A stretch of 16,654 bases of DNA, taken from contig NZAX01000010.1 in assembly GCA_002687665.1 (NCBI GenBank), positions 3,039 through 19,692 of the forward strand. The letters run 5' to 3'. Source of the DNA: Flavobacteriaceae bacterium (GTDB taxonomy: Bacteria; Bacteroidota; Bacteroidia; Flavobacteriales; Flavobacteriaceae). Below the pieces are notes generated by a model, which worked only from the letters and a program-made list of their open reading frames with translations, ran no database searches and had not been told where the DNA came from. The translations under genes were made by a program, and so were the position numbers. This document shows positions 6,679-13,323 of this stretch, piece by piece (within the stretch, counting starts at the first letter, position 1; each line of letters opens with the position of its first letter).

Positions 6679-6826
6679 TTTTCTTTTTCATCTCTTTCTC
6701 TAATAAAAATTCTATGACTTTTTGCACACTTACTGGTACTTCGAACCTGTTTTGTGCTAAGCTTAAAAGTTTTGAATGGGTGTCCGTAGATACTGACACT
6801 GATTTAAATTTACTTATATCCGGCAT
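6647..6826 (-). CDS. ribbon-helix-helix-like DNA-binding regulator
   Basis: A 59-residue ORF starting at ATG 6826 with the best ribosome-binding site in the window (AAGGAGGG, four to five bases upstream). The N-terminal half fits a ribbon-helix-helix protein. A short strand, KFKSVSVST (about 6-14), is followed by helix A (about 15-27, THSKLLSLAQ) and helix B (about 33-46, SVQKVIEFLLEKEM). A basic tail (KKKNGRSNGRSRG) may contact DNA. RHH proteins of this kind are dimeric repressors or antitoxins. It is the first gene after a sigma70-type promoter that contains a perfect inverted repeat, so it is a natural candidate to bind there and autoregulate the leftward operon. The DNA-binding assignment rests on pattern resemblance; the regulatory link is inference. 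The ORF overlaps the zinc-finger gene by 32 bases. Confidence 0.68.
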   Translation of the reverse strand: MPDISKFKSVSVSTDTHSKLLSLAQNRFEVPVSVQKVIEFLLEKEMKKKNGRSNGRSRG

Positions 6827-6856
6827 TTTGCCCTCCTTATTGTGTTATTCTATGGG

Positions 6857-6886
6857 ATTATATATGTCAAATATAATATTTGACAA
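6857..6886 (-). promoter_or_regulatory. sigma70-type leftward promoter
   Basis: On the minus strand TTGTCA (6881-6886) and a perfect TATAAT (6857-6862) are separated by 18 bases. Transcription would start near 6850, about 25 bases before the ATG of the RHH-like gene. It lies in the largest intergenic gap of the window and would drive the accessory block to the left. Confidence 0.65.
6865..6885. promoter_or_regulatory. perfect 9+3+9 inverted repeat, candidate operator
   Basis: Arms TGTCAAATA (6865-6873) and TATTTGACA (6877-6885) are exact complements around a 3-base centre. The site covers most of the -35 hexamer and the spacer of the leftward promoter, so a bound protein would block RNA polymerase. 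The adjacent RHH-like gene is the obvious candidate for the binding protein. Confidence 0.6.
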
Positions 6887-6900
6887 GATATTATTTTAAT

Positions 6901-6961
6901 TTATTTTATAGGTAATTTCTCACCTTCATATGTCGGTAGATTTCCCTTGATCTGCCGGCAT
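6901..6961 (-). other. intergenic remnant or out-of-frame micro-ORF
   Basis: Directly after the zinc-ribbon gene, an ATG overlaps its stop (TAATG) and opens an 11-codon ORF (MPADQGKSTDI). In the +1 frame, after the first four codons, the sequence reads on as KGNLPTYEGEKLPIK and stops at 6901-6903, just before the promoter. One extra or missing base would join the two into a peptide of about 20 residues. It may be a broken microgene, a recoded one, or chance. The segment also holds a weak hairpin (6933-6956). Confidence 0.25.
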
Positions 6962-7167
6962 TAATTTCTCTTAAAAATATAACTATCTTCTAGATAATTG
7001 AATGTAACTTTACCGTTGACGTGCTGTTTATGCTTTGTTTTGCATGTCATACATTGATATACTCTTTCCTCTTCTTTAGAAACTAGTCTAATAAATGGAA
7101 CATACATTTCGCATTGTTCACAAACACCTAAAGTTATTTCAACAGGACTGTCATTACTGTATGTCAC
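6961..7167 (-). CDS. small zinc-ribbon protein
   Basis: A 68-residue protein with two CxxC pairs, CEQC (Cys16, Cys19) and CMTC (Cys39, Cys42), separated by 19 residues. This is the layout of a single zinc ribbon. It starts with GTG at 7167, supported by AAGGAG nine bases upstream, and overlaps the end of the polymerase gene by 14 bases. The next in-frame ATG lies inside the first knuckle region and would lose it, which supports the GTG. Zinc ribbons of this size occur in phage transcription and replication accessory proteins, but no specific partner can be named. It is the last gene of the replication block before the control region at 6.83-6.96 kb. Confidence 0.7.
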   Translation of the reverse strand: MTYSNDSPVEITLGVCEQCEMYVPFIRLVSKEEERVYQCMTCKTKHKQHVNGKVTFNYLEDSYIFKRN

Positions 7168-9010
7168 CCCAACTATCTCCTTTTTCGTAATCTACTTTGT
7201 TGGGAACTTGTAACGATACAGCTTCTTCCATGACTCTAATAATTTTTTCTGACTCTTGTACGCTCGATACTGAGATATCAAGTTCATCATGAATTTGAAC
7301 ATGTGGTATTACTCCTTCCTGATACAACGCCAACATAGATTTCTTTGTCATGTCAGCAGCTGAACCTTGTATTAGTTTATTTAATGCTTTGTAAGTAAAC
7401 GCACGTTTAATCCCCGGTCCATGCTCCCTGAGTGCGTCTGCGTGTGGTAGTGGTTTCTTGATACCAAAACCATGTGGCTCCCAAAGATCAAAATGACACA
7501 ATCGACCACCGATTGTGCGTATCTTACCACTATCATCAGCTCTACGCGATACAGCTTCTGATAGCATCTTAACAAAAGGTGCTCGCTGGTGATATCTTTT
7601 TATCAACTTTTCAGCAGCATCTTTCATAAGTCCTAGTTCTGCCATGAGTTTATTCTTACCCATGCCATACATTAATCCTAAATTAATTGTTTTTGCTTGT
7701 TTACGCTCAATGCCGGCCATGTCAGCAATCATCTGGTGAAAGTCTGCACTGCCCTCATTATATTGATCTACAATAGTTTGTGTTCCTTCCATGCGCATAA
7801 GAGATGCAAAGTGTACTAGTATTCTAGGTTCTTGTTGACTGTAGTCAAAGCAACCCCAGGTATGTTTTTCTTCTGGTATAAATAAACTTCTAATCAACGG
7901 TCCAAGATGCTTGTGTCTTGCAGGTATCTGCTGGAGATTCGGGTTGTTGTAACTAAATCTACCTGTTACTGTACCGCCTTGATCTGATCGTATTTGATTT
8001 ATTTCAGCGTGTATCCTGCCTTTGTGTTCGTGTTTAAGTATCGTATCGATAAATGTCGTGTTTGCTTTGTTAATCTCTCTTGCTTCGTTAATTAGTTTTG
8101 GTAGCTCTGCTGGGTGTGTTGCAAGAAAGTTTTTTGTAAAGCTGGGTGTGCCTTTTTCTGTCCTGTCGTATGGTAGTTTTACTTTCTCAAACGCCTTTGC
8201 AATAGATGCAGCAGCCCAGATCTCTACATCAAACCCTGCTATTTTATTTATATCCCGTAGTAATTCTTCTTCTGTTTTCTGTAGTTGTGTCTTGACAGAC
8301 ATTGCTTTTGCAATATCAACGCGTACACCTTTAAATTTCATATCAACCAGGCATGGAAACAGCTGTGTTTCTAAATTAAATATGTCCCACAGATCTTGCT
8401 TTGATATTTCATGTTGTAGTGCGTGCCATAACTTCAGTGTCATCTCTGCATCTTTCTCTGCATACTCACCAACAAATGGTGCAGGTAGTCTCCACATCTC
8501 TGCTTTTGGATTGACACCAAAATCTTTTGCAGCTTCCTGTAAAAGTTTTTCGTTCTTGCGCATGTTAATATAATCTTTACCAACAGAGTCTAGTGTATAA
8601 CTAAACCTGTTCTCATCAATCAAACTTGCAGCGATCATTGTGTCAATGATGCCGCCGTTTATATAAAAACCAAGAGAACGTATCCATGACACATCGTACA
8701 TTGCGTTGTGAAATATTTTTGTAGATGTGTTTGACAACAGTTCTTCAAACCAATCCAGGACTAATCCCCGATCCATGTTGCCCCCGCCTTCGTGCGCAAT
8801 AGGAAAATAGCCGGACCAGCCTTCGACCGCAACGGCTATGCCGACTATCTCCCCGTCTCCTCTAACCGCACCCGAGCCCATTGTGAGCAGGTTTGGATCT
8901 CGTGTTTCCAAGTCAATAGCTATCTCACTATAACTGGATAAATCTGGTAATCTGTCTGGTGGTACCCACTCTGTTTCTGGTGTGAAGAGTGGTTGCTGTA
9001 GTGTCCTCAA
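7154..9010 (-). CDS. polA: family A DNA polymerase with 3'-5' proofreading domain
   Basis: Replicative phage DNA polymerase, 618 residues, lacking the 5'-3' nuclease domain of bacterial Pol I. The exonuclease domain has DLET (Asp33, Glu35), HNAMYD (Asn102, Asp106) and YAEKD (Tyr183, Asp187), so proofreading should be active. The polymerase domain has motif A DYSQQEPR (Asp389), motif B RKQAKTINLGLMYG (Arg436, Lys440) and motif C IHDE (His574, Asp575). The residue equivalent to E. coli Phe762 is Leu444; in viral polymerases this position affects nucleotide selection and has been linked to replication style. The start is TTG at 9010, overlapping the upstream stop as TTGA, with AAAGGG eight bases before it. 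A stretch of the exonuclease domain (about 8760-8890) is markedly richer in G/C-ending codons than its surroundings. The gene sits in a replication operon with a helicase and a primase. Confidence 0.97.
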   Translation of the reverse strand: MRTLQQPLFTPETEWVPPDRLPDLSSYSEIAIDLETRDPNLLTMGSGAVRGDGEIVGIAVAVEGWSGYFPIAHEGGGNMDRGLVLDWFEELLSNTSTKIFHNAMYDVSWIRSLGFYINGGIIDTMIAASLIDENRFSYTLDSVGKDYINMRKNEKLLQEAAKDFGVNPKAEMWRLPAPFVGEYAEKDAEMTLKLWHALQHEISKQDLWDIFNLETQLFPCLVDMKFKGVRVDIAKAMSVKTQLQKTEEELLRDINKIAGFDVEIWAAASIAKAFEKVKLPYDRTEKGTPSFTKNFLATHPAELPKLINEAREINKANTTFIDTILKHEHKGRIHAEINQIRSDQGGTVTGRFSYNNPNLQQIPARHKHLGPLIRSLFIPEEKHTWGCFDYSQQEPRILVHFASLMRMEGTQTIVDQYNEGSADFHQMIADMAGIERKQAKTINLGLMYGMGKNKLMAELGLMKDAAEKLIKRYHQRAPFVKMLSEAVSRRADDSGKIRTIGGRLCHFDLWEPHGFGIKKPLPHADALREHGPGIKRAFTYKALNKLIQGSAADMTKKSMLALYQEGVIPHVQIHDELDISVSSVQESEKIIRVMEEAVSLQVPNKVDYEKGDSWGDIQ

Positions 9011-9213
9011 CTGTAGTCCCTTTCGATTATCATATCGATAAAATGTTTCGCTTTCTCGAGGCTCTCTTTGCCTCCCTTATCTTGATGTCTAACTATATAT
9101 TTTATAGCAGATCCTTCTGCGAATAACAACTTGTTTTTATTGATGAATTCACTGGGTTGTATCTTGTATTTTTTGTAATGGTCACCTCCGACCTGTGTTT
9201 TATATGCACTCAT
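9007..9213 (-). CDS. DUF3310 family protein
   Basis: A 68-residue protein matching the DUF3310 pattern: VGGDHYKKYKIQPSEF (8-23), then a helix ending IKYIVRHQDKGGKESLEKAKHFID (37-60). The family is widespread in phages, and the domain also occurs in T7 gp1.7, a nucleotide kinase. The short single-domain form is the usual one and its own activity is not established. It sits between the polymerase and the HNH gene, with ATGA at its start and TTGA at its end, so it is part of one tightly coupled replication operon. A role in nucleotide metabolism or replication support is plausible from context. Confidence 0.85.
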   Translation of the reverse strand: MSAYKTQVGGDHYKKYKIQPSEFINKNKLLFAEGSAIKYIVRHQDKGGKESLEKAKHFIDMIIERDYS

Positions 9214-9971
9214 CTTCCAACCATTCCTCCTGTAGAATAACTTCTTCGTTCTGGCATTATGTCATCAACTTGATTTGCATAATGTTCTCGTAATTCTCTT
9301 CTTTCATTATATCTTTTTAATATTCTTATACAGTCCTTGATACCAATGTTGTTTTTACGTTTATTGAATTCCCAACAACAAAAAACAATATTATCTATCG
9401 TATACCCTCTTTCAGAATCAAATCGATCTATAGTGCAAAGTGTGTCTGCTCTTAAATTATCGGGATCATAAAAAGTTAAAGGAACACCTGTGTAATAACA
9501 ATTTACACCATACTTTCTAACATGTTCACCCCATAACCATAATAAATCTTCTAGAGTAATTATTGGAACATCTTCATGAATCTTTTTTAACTTTTCTCTT
9601 TTTTTTATGGTGCTCATTTTTGCATTGTACTGACTTACAAAAAACCCTCTCAGGGTTTTTTTATGCTCTCTATCTGTTACTTTTAAACGTTCTCTTTGTT
9701 TTTTAGTTCTTTTTCTTACACCAGGTACAAAAGTTTTCTCACGATGTTTTCTACTGTAAGCTACATCTTTTTCCCTTGCTTCGTCTGATGCATAACGTTT
9801 AACACTAGTTACAGAAATACTAAACATCTTTGCTAAGTCTTTAGTAGGTACTCCGCTTTCCTTTAAGGATCTCAGTTTTGCTATTTGTTTTTCATCAAGT
9901 TTAAAATATTTTTTTGCTTTGGGTAAATATTTATCATATTCACTTGAACGCATTCTCTCTGGTTTTTTCAT
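9210..9971 (-). CDS. HNH-type endonuclease with N-terminal HTH
   Basis: A 253-residue basic protein. Residues about 25-61 (KLDEKQIAKLRSLKESGVP and following) look like a helix-turn-helix of the resolvase/sigma-like kind. A very basic linker (about 74-130) follows. The C-terminal part has the HNH-like pattern CYYTGVPL (158-165), TIDRFDSERGYTIDNIVFCC (180-199) and EFNKRKNN (201-208). The usual first histidine beside the Asp is replaced: Asp182-Arg183 stand where DH is common. Asn194, Asn203 and Lys206 fit the rest of the motif. Similar DR-type HNH proteins occur in phages and are often homing or nicking nucleases. Both junctions are tight (ATGA), with GAAAGGG about ten bases before the ATG, so it is integrated in the replication operon rather than an obvious insertion. 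Confidence 0.72.
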   Translation of the reverse strand: MKKPERMRSSEYDKYLPKAKKYFKLDEKQIAKLRSLKESGVPTKDLAKMFSISVTSVKRYASDEAREKDVAYSRKHREKTFVPGVRKRTKKQRERLKVTDREHKKTLRGFFVSQYNAKMSTIKKREKLKKIHEDVPIITLEDLLWLWGEHVRKYGVNCYYTGVPLTFYDPDNLRADTLCTIDRFDSERGYTIDNIVFCCWEFNKRKNNIGIKDCIRILKRYNERRELREHYANQVDDIMPERRSYSTGGMVGR

Positions 9972-11479
9972 AAAATGTAAGCCCTTTCATAGTTTCTTGG
10001 TTCTAAAATGTGTAATGATTTCTTTGCGCGTGTTACAGCAACATAGAATAGTCTGTGTAATTCATCTGGGTCCATATCATTGTGGTCCATAGCAGACTTA
10101 GTAATATCAGGAAGAACGAGTACATTGTCAGCTTCACCTCCTTTAGCAGCATGTATTGTTGATAGTGTTATTCTTGGTGTCTGTGAAATTTTTTCTCTGT
10201 TGGCTAACATATTTCTTATGTAGTTTTCTGTGTTAGTATCTAGGCCTGCAAACGCTTTGTACCAAACATCGTCAGTTTGTAATCCATGATTATTCATACA
10301 CTCTTCTATGTAATAACCGTCTTCGTTTTCATCCATTGTCTTACCAGTGCGATAACCTTTTGTTACGTTATCACCCAGGTATGAATAAATGTTTTTTATT
10401 GATCCGATTGGTAGTAATGTTTCACTGTTTCTCCATTTCTCCCAAGTTTGTATTGCAAGAAGTAAATCTAATTTGACAGAGTTTTTTGTTTTGTGTGAGT
10501 AGTACCACCCTTGCAGTTCGCAAAACTCTTTGATGTCATCTAAAAAATAATTTGCGCTGGATAAAACTAACCACTCTCCCTGTGACATATCAACCTGTGT
10601 CACGTCAGCATATCTTGTTAAATCACCCATCTCTTGTCTTGGCATGTAGTCTTTATCGTATCTGTTAGAAACAGATCTAATAATCTTTTGTGACATCTCA
10701 TGTATCGGTCCACCGGGTATCCTATAAGATTGATTAAGTGTATCGATGTAATCTACCTCTTCTTTAAGAGCGATAAAAGTATCAACATCAGCGCCAGCCC
10801 ATTTAAATATTGCTTGATCATCATCCCCTGCAATGTAGGTTTTGTTTGCTTTCGCCCAAAGAGTCCGGACCATTCTCCATTGCAAAGGTGAGAGGTCCTG
10901 TGCTTCGTCAATAAATAATACGTCGAAAGATGGTGATACATCTTGTTTAATAAAGTCTTCCAATAAATCATTGTAGTCAAGTAGACCTTTCTCTTTTTTA
11001 TATCTGTTTAGTTCTTGATCTAATAAATACAATAAATCTCTTTCTATGTCCAAACCATGTTGGTTTCTATCGTATAAATCCAGGACAGGCATCTCCAATA
11101 CTCGTGCTTTATTTATAATTCTTAAGTATTCATTGTCAGAATTAAATACACCATCTTCATCACTGTTCCATGCAGTTTTGATTGGTATACCGCATTTCAA
11201 ACCAAAGTCTCTGTAGTCAGAATGCTTCATCATTTTTTCTTTGTTTATACCTAAAGTTCTAAAAGCAAGAGAATGTAGAGTTCTAAAAAAAGGTATCTCT
11301 TTTTGATCAATCATAAACTTTTCTTCTGCCCTGTGTGTCGCTTCCCATGCCGCTTTCTTTGTAAAAGAAAAGTAACCTATCCTTTTTATATCTGTTCCAG
11401 CTCGTAAAAAATCTTCTACCAAATTTAGTAGTGTAGTTGTTTTACCTGTACCAGGTGGGCCTAAAATAATTGTCTTCAC
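9968..11479 (-). CDS. UvrD/Rep-like superfamily 1 DNA helicase
   Basis: A 503-residue SF1 helicase. Motifs in order: Walker A GPPGTGKT (7-14), motif Ia IGYFSFTKKAA (34-44), motif II FIDEAQD (189-195), motif III IAGDDDQAIFKWAGA (216-230), motif IV LNQSYRIP (248-255), motif V STIHAAKGGEADNV (about 440-453) and motif VI YVAVTRAKK (479-487, Arg484 as the arginine finger). All are intact, so ATP-driven 3'-5' translocation is expected by family. No DnaB- or T7 gp4-like helicase is visible, so this may be the main replicative helicase or a recombination helicase. It starts with GTG that overlaps the stop of the primase gene (TAGTG), so the two are probably made in proportion. It is shorter than UvrD (about 720 residues) because its 1B and 2B insertions are small. 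Confidence 0.93.
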   Translation of the reverse strand: MKTIILGPPGTGKTTTLLNLVEDFLRAGTDIKRIGYFSFTKKAAWEATHRAEEKFMIDQKEIPFFRTLHSLAFRTLGINKEKMMKHSDYRDFGLKCGIPIKTAWNSDEDGVFNSDNEYLRIINKARVLEMPVLDLYDRNQHGLDIERDLLYLLDQELNRYKKEKGLLDYNDLLEDFIKQDVSPSFDVLFIDEAQDLSPLQWRMVRTLWAKANKTYIAGDDDQAIFKWAGADVDTFIALKEEVDYIDTLNQSYRIPGGPIHEMSQKIIRSVSNRYDKDYMPRQEMGDLTRYADVTQVDMSQGEWLVLSSANYFLDDIKEFCELQGWYYSHKTKNSVKLDLLLAIQTWEKWRNSETLLPIGSIKNIYSYLGDNVTKGYRTGKTMDENEDGYYIEECMNNHGLQTDDVWYKAFAGLDTNTENYIRNMLANREKISQTPRITLSTIHAAKGGEADNVLVLPDITKSAMDHNDMDPDELHRLFYVAVTRAKKSLHILEPRNYERAYIL

Positions 11480-12999
11480 TAAAATGGCGCCTCTTCGTAT
11501 TTAACTTTACTTAATGCTGGCTTGTCTTTTTTCATTGCTTTTATTTTTATAACTCTTGGTGTTTGGTTTTTTATCGTCATTCTAATCTCATCATCAAAGA
11601 TATCTTCTAATTGCTTCATGAGATTACCTGTTTTAATTTTGTCCATTTCCCAATTGTTTCTCTTACAAAAAGAATAAAAGTCATCCATTCTAAAATAAGT
11701 GTAGCCGTCATCAGTCCAGGACATTTTGTTTAACATATCTTCTTTTGTTCTTGCAGCAGGTCTGTTGACTGTAAAGTCATATAATAAATTTATAATTTGA
11801 TTGATAGGATCTAACGATTCTAAAGGTTCAATCTCTTCTAGTGCAGATAGTAATGGACTGACATATAGCTCTCGCCAGTCTTTTGCTTTTGGTATCGGTG
11901 TCATTATGTCAGCTTGATCTAAAACAGCTAACGCAAATAAATTTGGATTATGTAATTGTTCAGTTTTTAGTTCAACTCGTTTACCACCTACATTTAAAAA
12001 CCACTGTGGTGGATTTGATTTTATTTTTGTAAGTGTGTCTAGTTCTGGCATCTGCTCTTCATCAAAACCAACACCAAACTTTTTTGTTCTACATTTCGCA
12101 GGATTACATACACCACAAATAGGTTGTTCTTTACATCTGTATTTGTCATAACCTTTTCTGTTTAATGATTTTATTAATAATTGAACCTCCGTATTACTAA
12201 GTGGAGGAGACATTACCTTTTGATTATCTGCTACGAGCATGTCTTCCCAGTTATCTGGATTAGATTTTTTTCTATATACACCCACATTAAATAAACCATT
12301 GTTTCTAGATCCTTCACCAAACCCTTCGTCAGCTAGTCTGTTTAAACATGGTGGACCATCTGGAAAAGCTTCAATTATTTCTTGTTTCTTTACAACTATT
12401 GATTCTATTTCTTCTCGTGTTTGCACCCATTCATCGTATATTTGATAAAACTCTTCTAAGCTTGCAGCTTCACCACCTGCTTTAAATGTATACCTAAGTC
12501 CTCTAATGCCGCCGTGATATGGTAGATTTAAAAAGTTTCCTGTGTCACCACGTTCAACTAATATTTCAGTTTGTTTCGGAAATATTTCACTACCACCATA
12601 ACCCAAAGCTTCAGCCATTGCTTTTAATTTTGATTGCATCAATGATGCAGGTATAAAATCTTTAGCAAATAAAAATAAGTGTGCCCCTCCAGACTTTGAT
12701 CTGAAAGTCACCAATGGAAACCCCATGCCTTTGATGTTACGCATGATAACTAAATGATCCAAGTTGTATTCATCTACATCAATACAACCCCACTTACACA
12801 TATTCTCTTCATTAATAGGAATGACACCAAGAGCGGGATCTTTACCGTCAAGATGCTCGTTCCATAAGTCATCTGTTATAGATTGTCTTTTAATAAAAGC
12901 TTTGCCCTCAGCTTTGCCTTTATCTGTAGTTGCGCCTGATAAAATTAATTGACCATACGCACTGTTGTTTCCTTCAAATATTTCTTTAAAGCGTTGCAT
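11479..12999 (-). CDS. archaeo-eukaryotic-type primase, TOTE-primase-like
   Basis: A 506-residue protein with an AEP catalytic core. CIDVDEY carries the metal-binding Asp74 and Asp76, and RSKSGGAHLFLF (100-111) carries the S-x-H element with His107. IFPKQTEI (139-146) then GNFLNLPYH (154-162) match the FPxQ ... GNxxxLP signature of TOTE-type primases. A PriCT-like segment follows (GEGSRNNGLFNVGVY, 228-242). After it comes a four-cysteine cluster, Cys289, Cys295, Cys298 and Cys303, likely to bind zinc or an Fe-S cluster. The C-terminal 200 residues are unrecognised. It would make primers for the family A polymerase; no DnaG-type primase is visible. It overlaps the upstream small ORF by 14 bases and the helicase gene by one base. 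The ATG has only a weak upstream purine stretch. Confidence 0.85.
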   Translation of the reverse strand: MQRFKEIFEGNNSAYGQLILSGATTDKGKAEGKAFIKRQSITDDLWNEHLDGKDPALGVIPINEENMCKWGCIDVDEYNLDHLVIMRNIKGMGFPLVTFRSKSGGAHLFLFAKDFIPASLMQSKLKAMAEALGYGGSEIFPKQTEILVERGDTGNFLNLPYHGGIRGLRYTFKAGGEAASLEEFYQIYDEWVQTREEIESIVVKKQEIIEAFPDGPPCLNRLADEGFGEGSRNNGLFNVGVYRKKSNPDNWEDMLVADNQKVMSPPLSNTEVQLLIKSLNRKGYDKYRCKEQPICGVCNPAKCRTKKFGVGFDEEQMPELDTLTKIKSNPPQWFLNVGGKRVELKTEQLHNPNLFALAVLDQADIMTPIPKAKDWRELYVSPLLSALEEIEPLESLDPINQIINLLYDFTVNRPAARTKEDMLNKMSWTDDGYTYFRMDDFYSFCKRNNWEMDKIKTGNLMKQLEDIFDDEIRMTIKNQTPRVIKIKAMKKDKPALSKVKYEEAPF

Positions 13000-13207
13000 A
13001 GTTTCTTTGATACTCCTTTATTCTTTCTGCATTCTTTTCTCTGTACAGCTTTTGATACTCTTTTGTTTTGCGCTCAAAATACTGTACACCCTCGGGGCTG
13101 TCCCGAAACATTTGTAATGTTGCTTCTAAATTTCTTACTTTATTCCTTAACTTTTGTAAAGTCTTCGTTCTGTAATATTTTCTTTGATAATTTTCTCTTT
13201 CGCTCAT
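12986..13207 (-). CDS. small basic coiled-coil protein
   Basis: A 73-residue, strongly charged, Tyr/Arg/Lys-rich protein (for example YQRKYYRTKTLQKLRNKVRN near the N-terminus and KEYQKLYREKNAERIKEYQRNY near the C-terminus). It is predicted to be almost wholly helical with coiled-coil character. No family is recognised; DNA binding is possible from the charge. AAGGG lies about nine bases before the ATG. It overlaps the primase start by 14 bases and the preceding small ORF by 68 bases. The long overlap means one of the two small ORFs may not be expressed; this one has the better ribosome-binding site. Confidence 0.6.
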   Translation of the reverse strand: MSERENYQRKYYRTKTLQKLRNKVRNLEATLQMFRDSPEGVQYFERKTKEYQKLYREKNAERIKEYQRNYATL

Positions 13208-13322
13208 CTCTTTGTGCCCTTGATTCTTTTAAACTTATGTCCCACAACTCGTCTTGTTCTAGCCAATACTCGTCAAACGTCAGAGACGCGTAAGGGGGTC
13301 TATGCTTACGCGTCTCTTTCAT
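13140..13322 (-). CDS. hypothetical small protein beginning in a strong hairpin
   Basis: A 60-residue ORF. Its ATG lies one base after the stop of the ssDNA-binding-protein gene (TAA C ATG), with no clear ribosome-binding site; an upstream ATG at 13373 would overlap that gene by 50 bases and is less likely. The sequence YASLTFDEYWLEQDELWDIS (about 11-30) followed by a basic helix looks like real protein, but matches no family I know. Codons 3-14 coincide with a perfect 13-base inverted repeat, so the message would fold right at the start of translation. The ORF overlaps the next one by 68 bases. It could be a translationally coupled small gene, or the hairpin could be the functional part. Confidence 0.5.
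   Translation of the reverse strand: MKETRKHRPPYASLTFDEYWLEQDELWDISLKESRAQRDERKRKLSKKILQNEDFTKVKE
13282..13317. repeat. perfect 13-base inverted repeat (hairpin)
   Basis: Arms AGAGACGCGTAAG (13282-13294) and CTTACGCGTCTCT (13305-13317) are exact complements with a 10-base loop. The hairpin starts nine bases after the end of the ssDNA-binding-protein gene in the transcribed direction. No U-tract follows on the minus strand, so it is not a standard intrinsic terminator. It could stabilise the upstream message end, attenuate downstream expression, or be a protein- or replication-related site. Confidence 0.7.
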
Positions 13323-13323
13323 G

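Noticed and set aside
6933..6956. Hairpin CGGCAGAT / ATCTACCG after the zinc-ribbon gene as an intrinsic terminator
   Set aside because: The stem has a mismatch, the loop is eight bases and no U-tract follows on the minus strand; evidence is too weak to call a terminator.
6913..6970. 9-base direct repeats TAATTTCTC at 6913-6921 and 6962-6970
   Set aside because: Only two short AT-rich copies, one inside a gene; this is expected by chance in such sequence.
8281..8310. TTGACA within the polymerase gene as an internal promoter
   Set aside because: It reads rightward, against the gene, with no suitable -10 or downstream plus-strand gene.
8022..8573. 183-codon plus-strand ORF, Ser/Cys-rich
   Set aside because: It lies wholly inside the polymerase gene on the opposite strand, has no ribosome-binding site and has the odd composition of an antisense shadow.
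12949..13293. 114-codon plus-strand ORF rich in Phe, Leu and Cys
   Set aside because: It is antisense to the primase start and two small ORFs; its hydrophobic look comes from reading Lys/Glu-rich coding sequence backwards.
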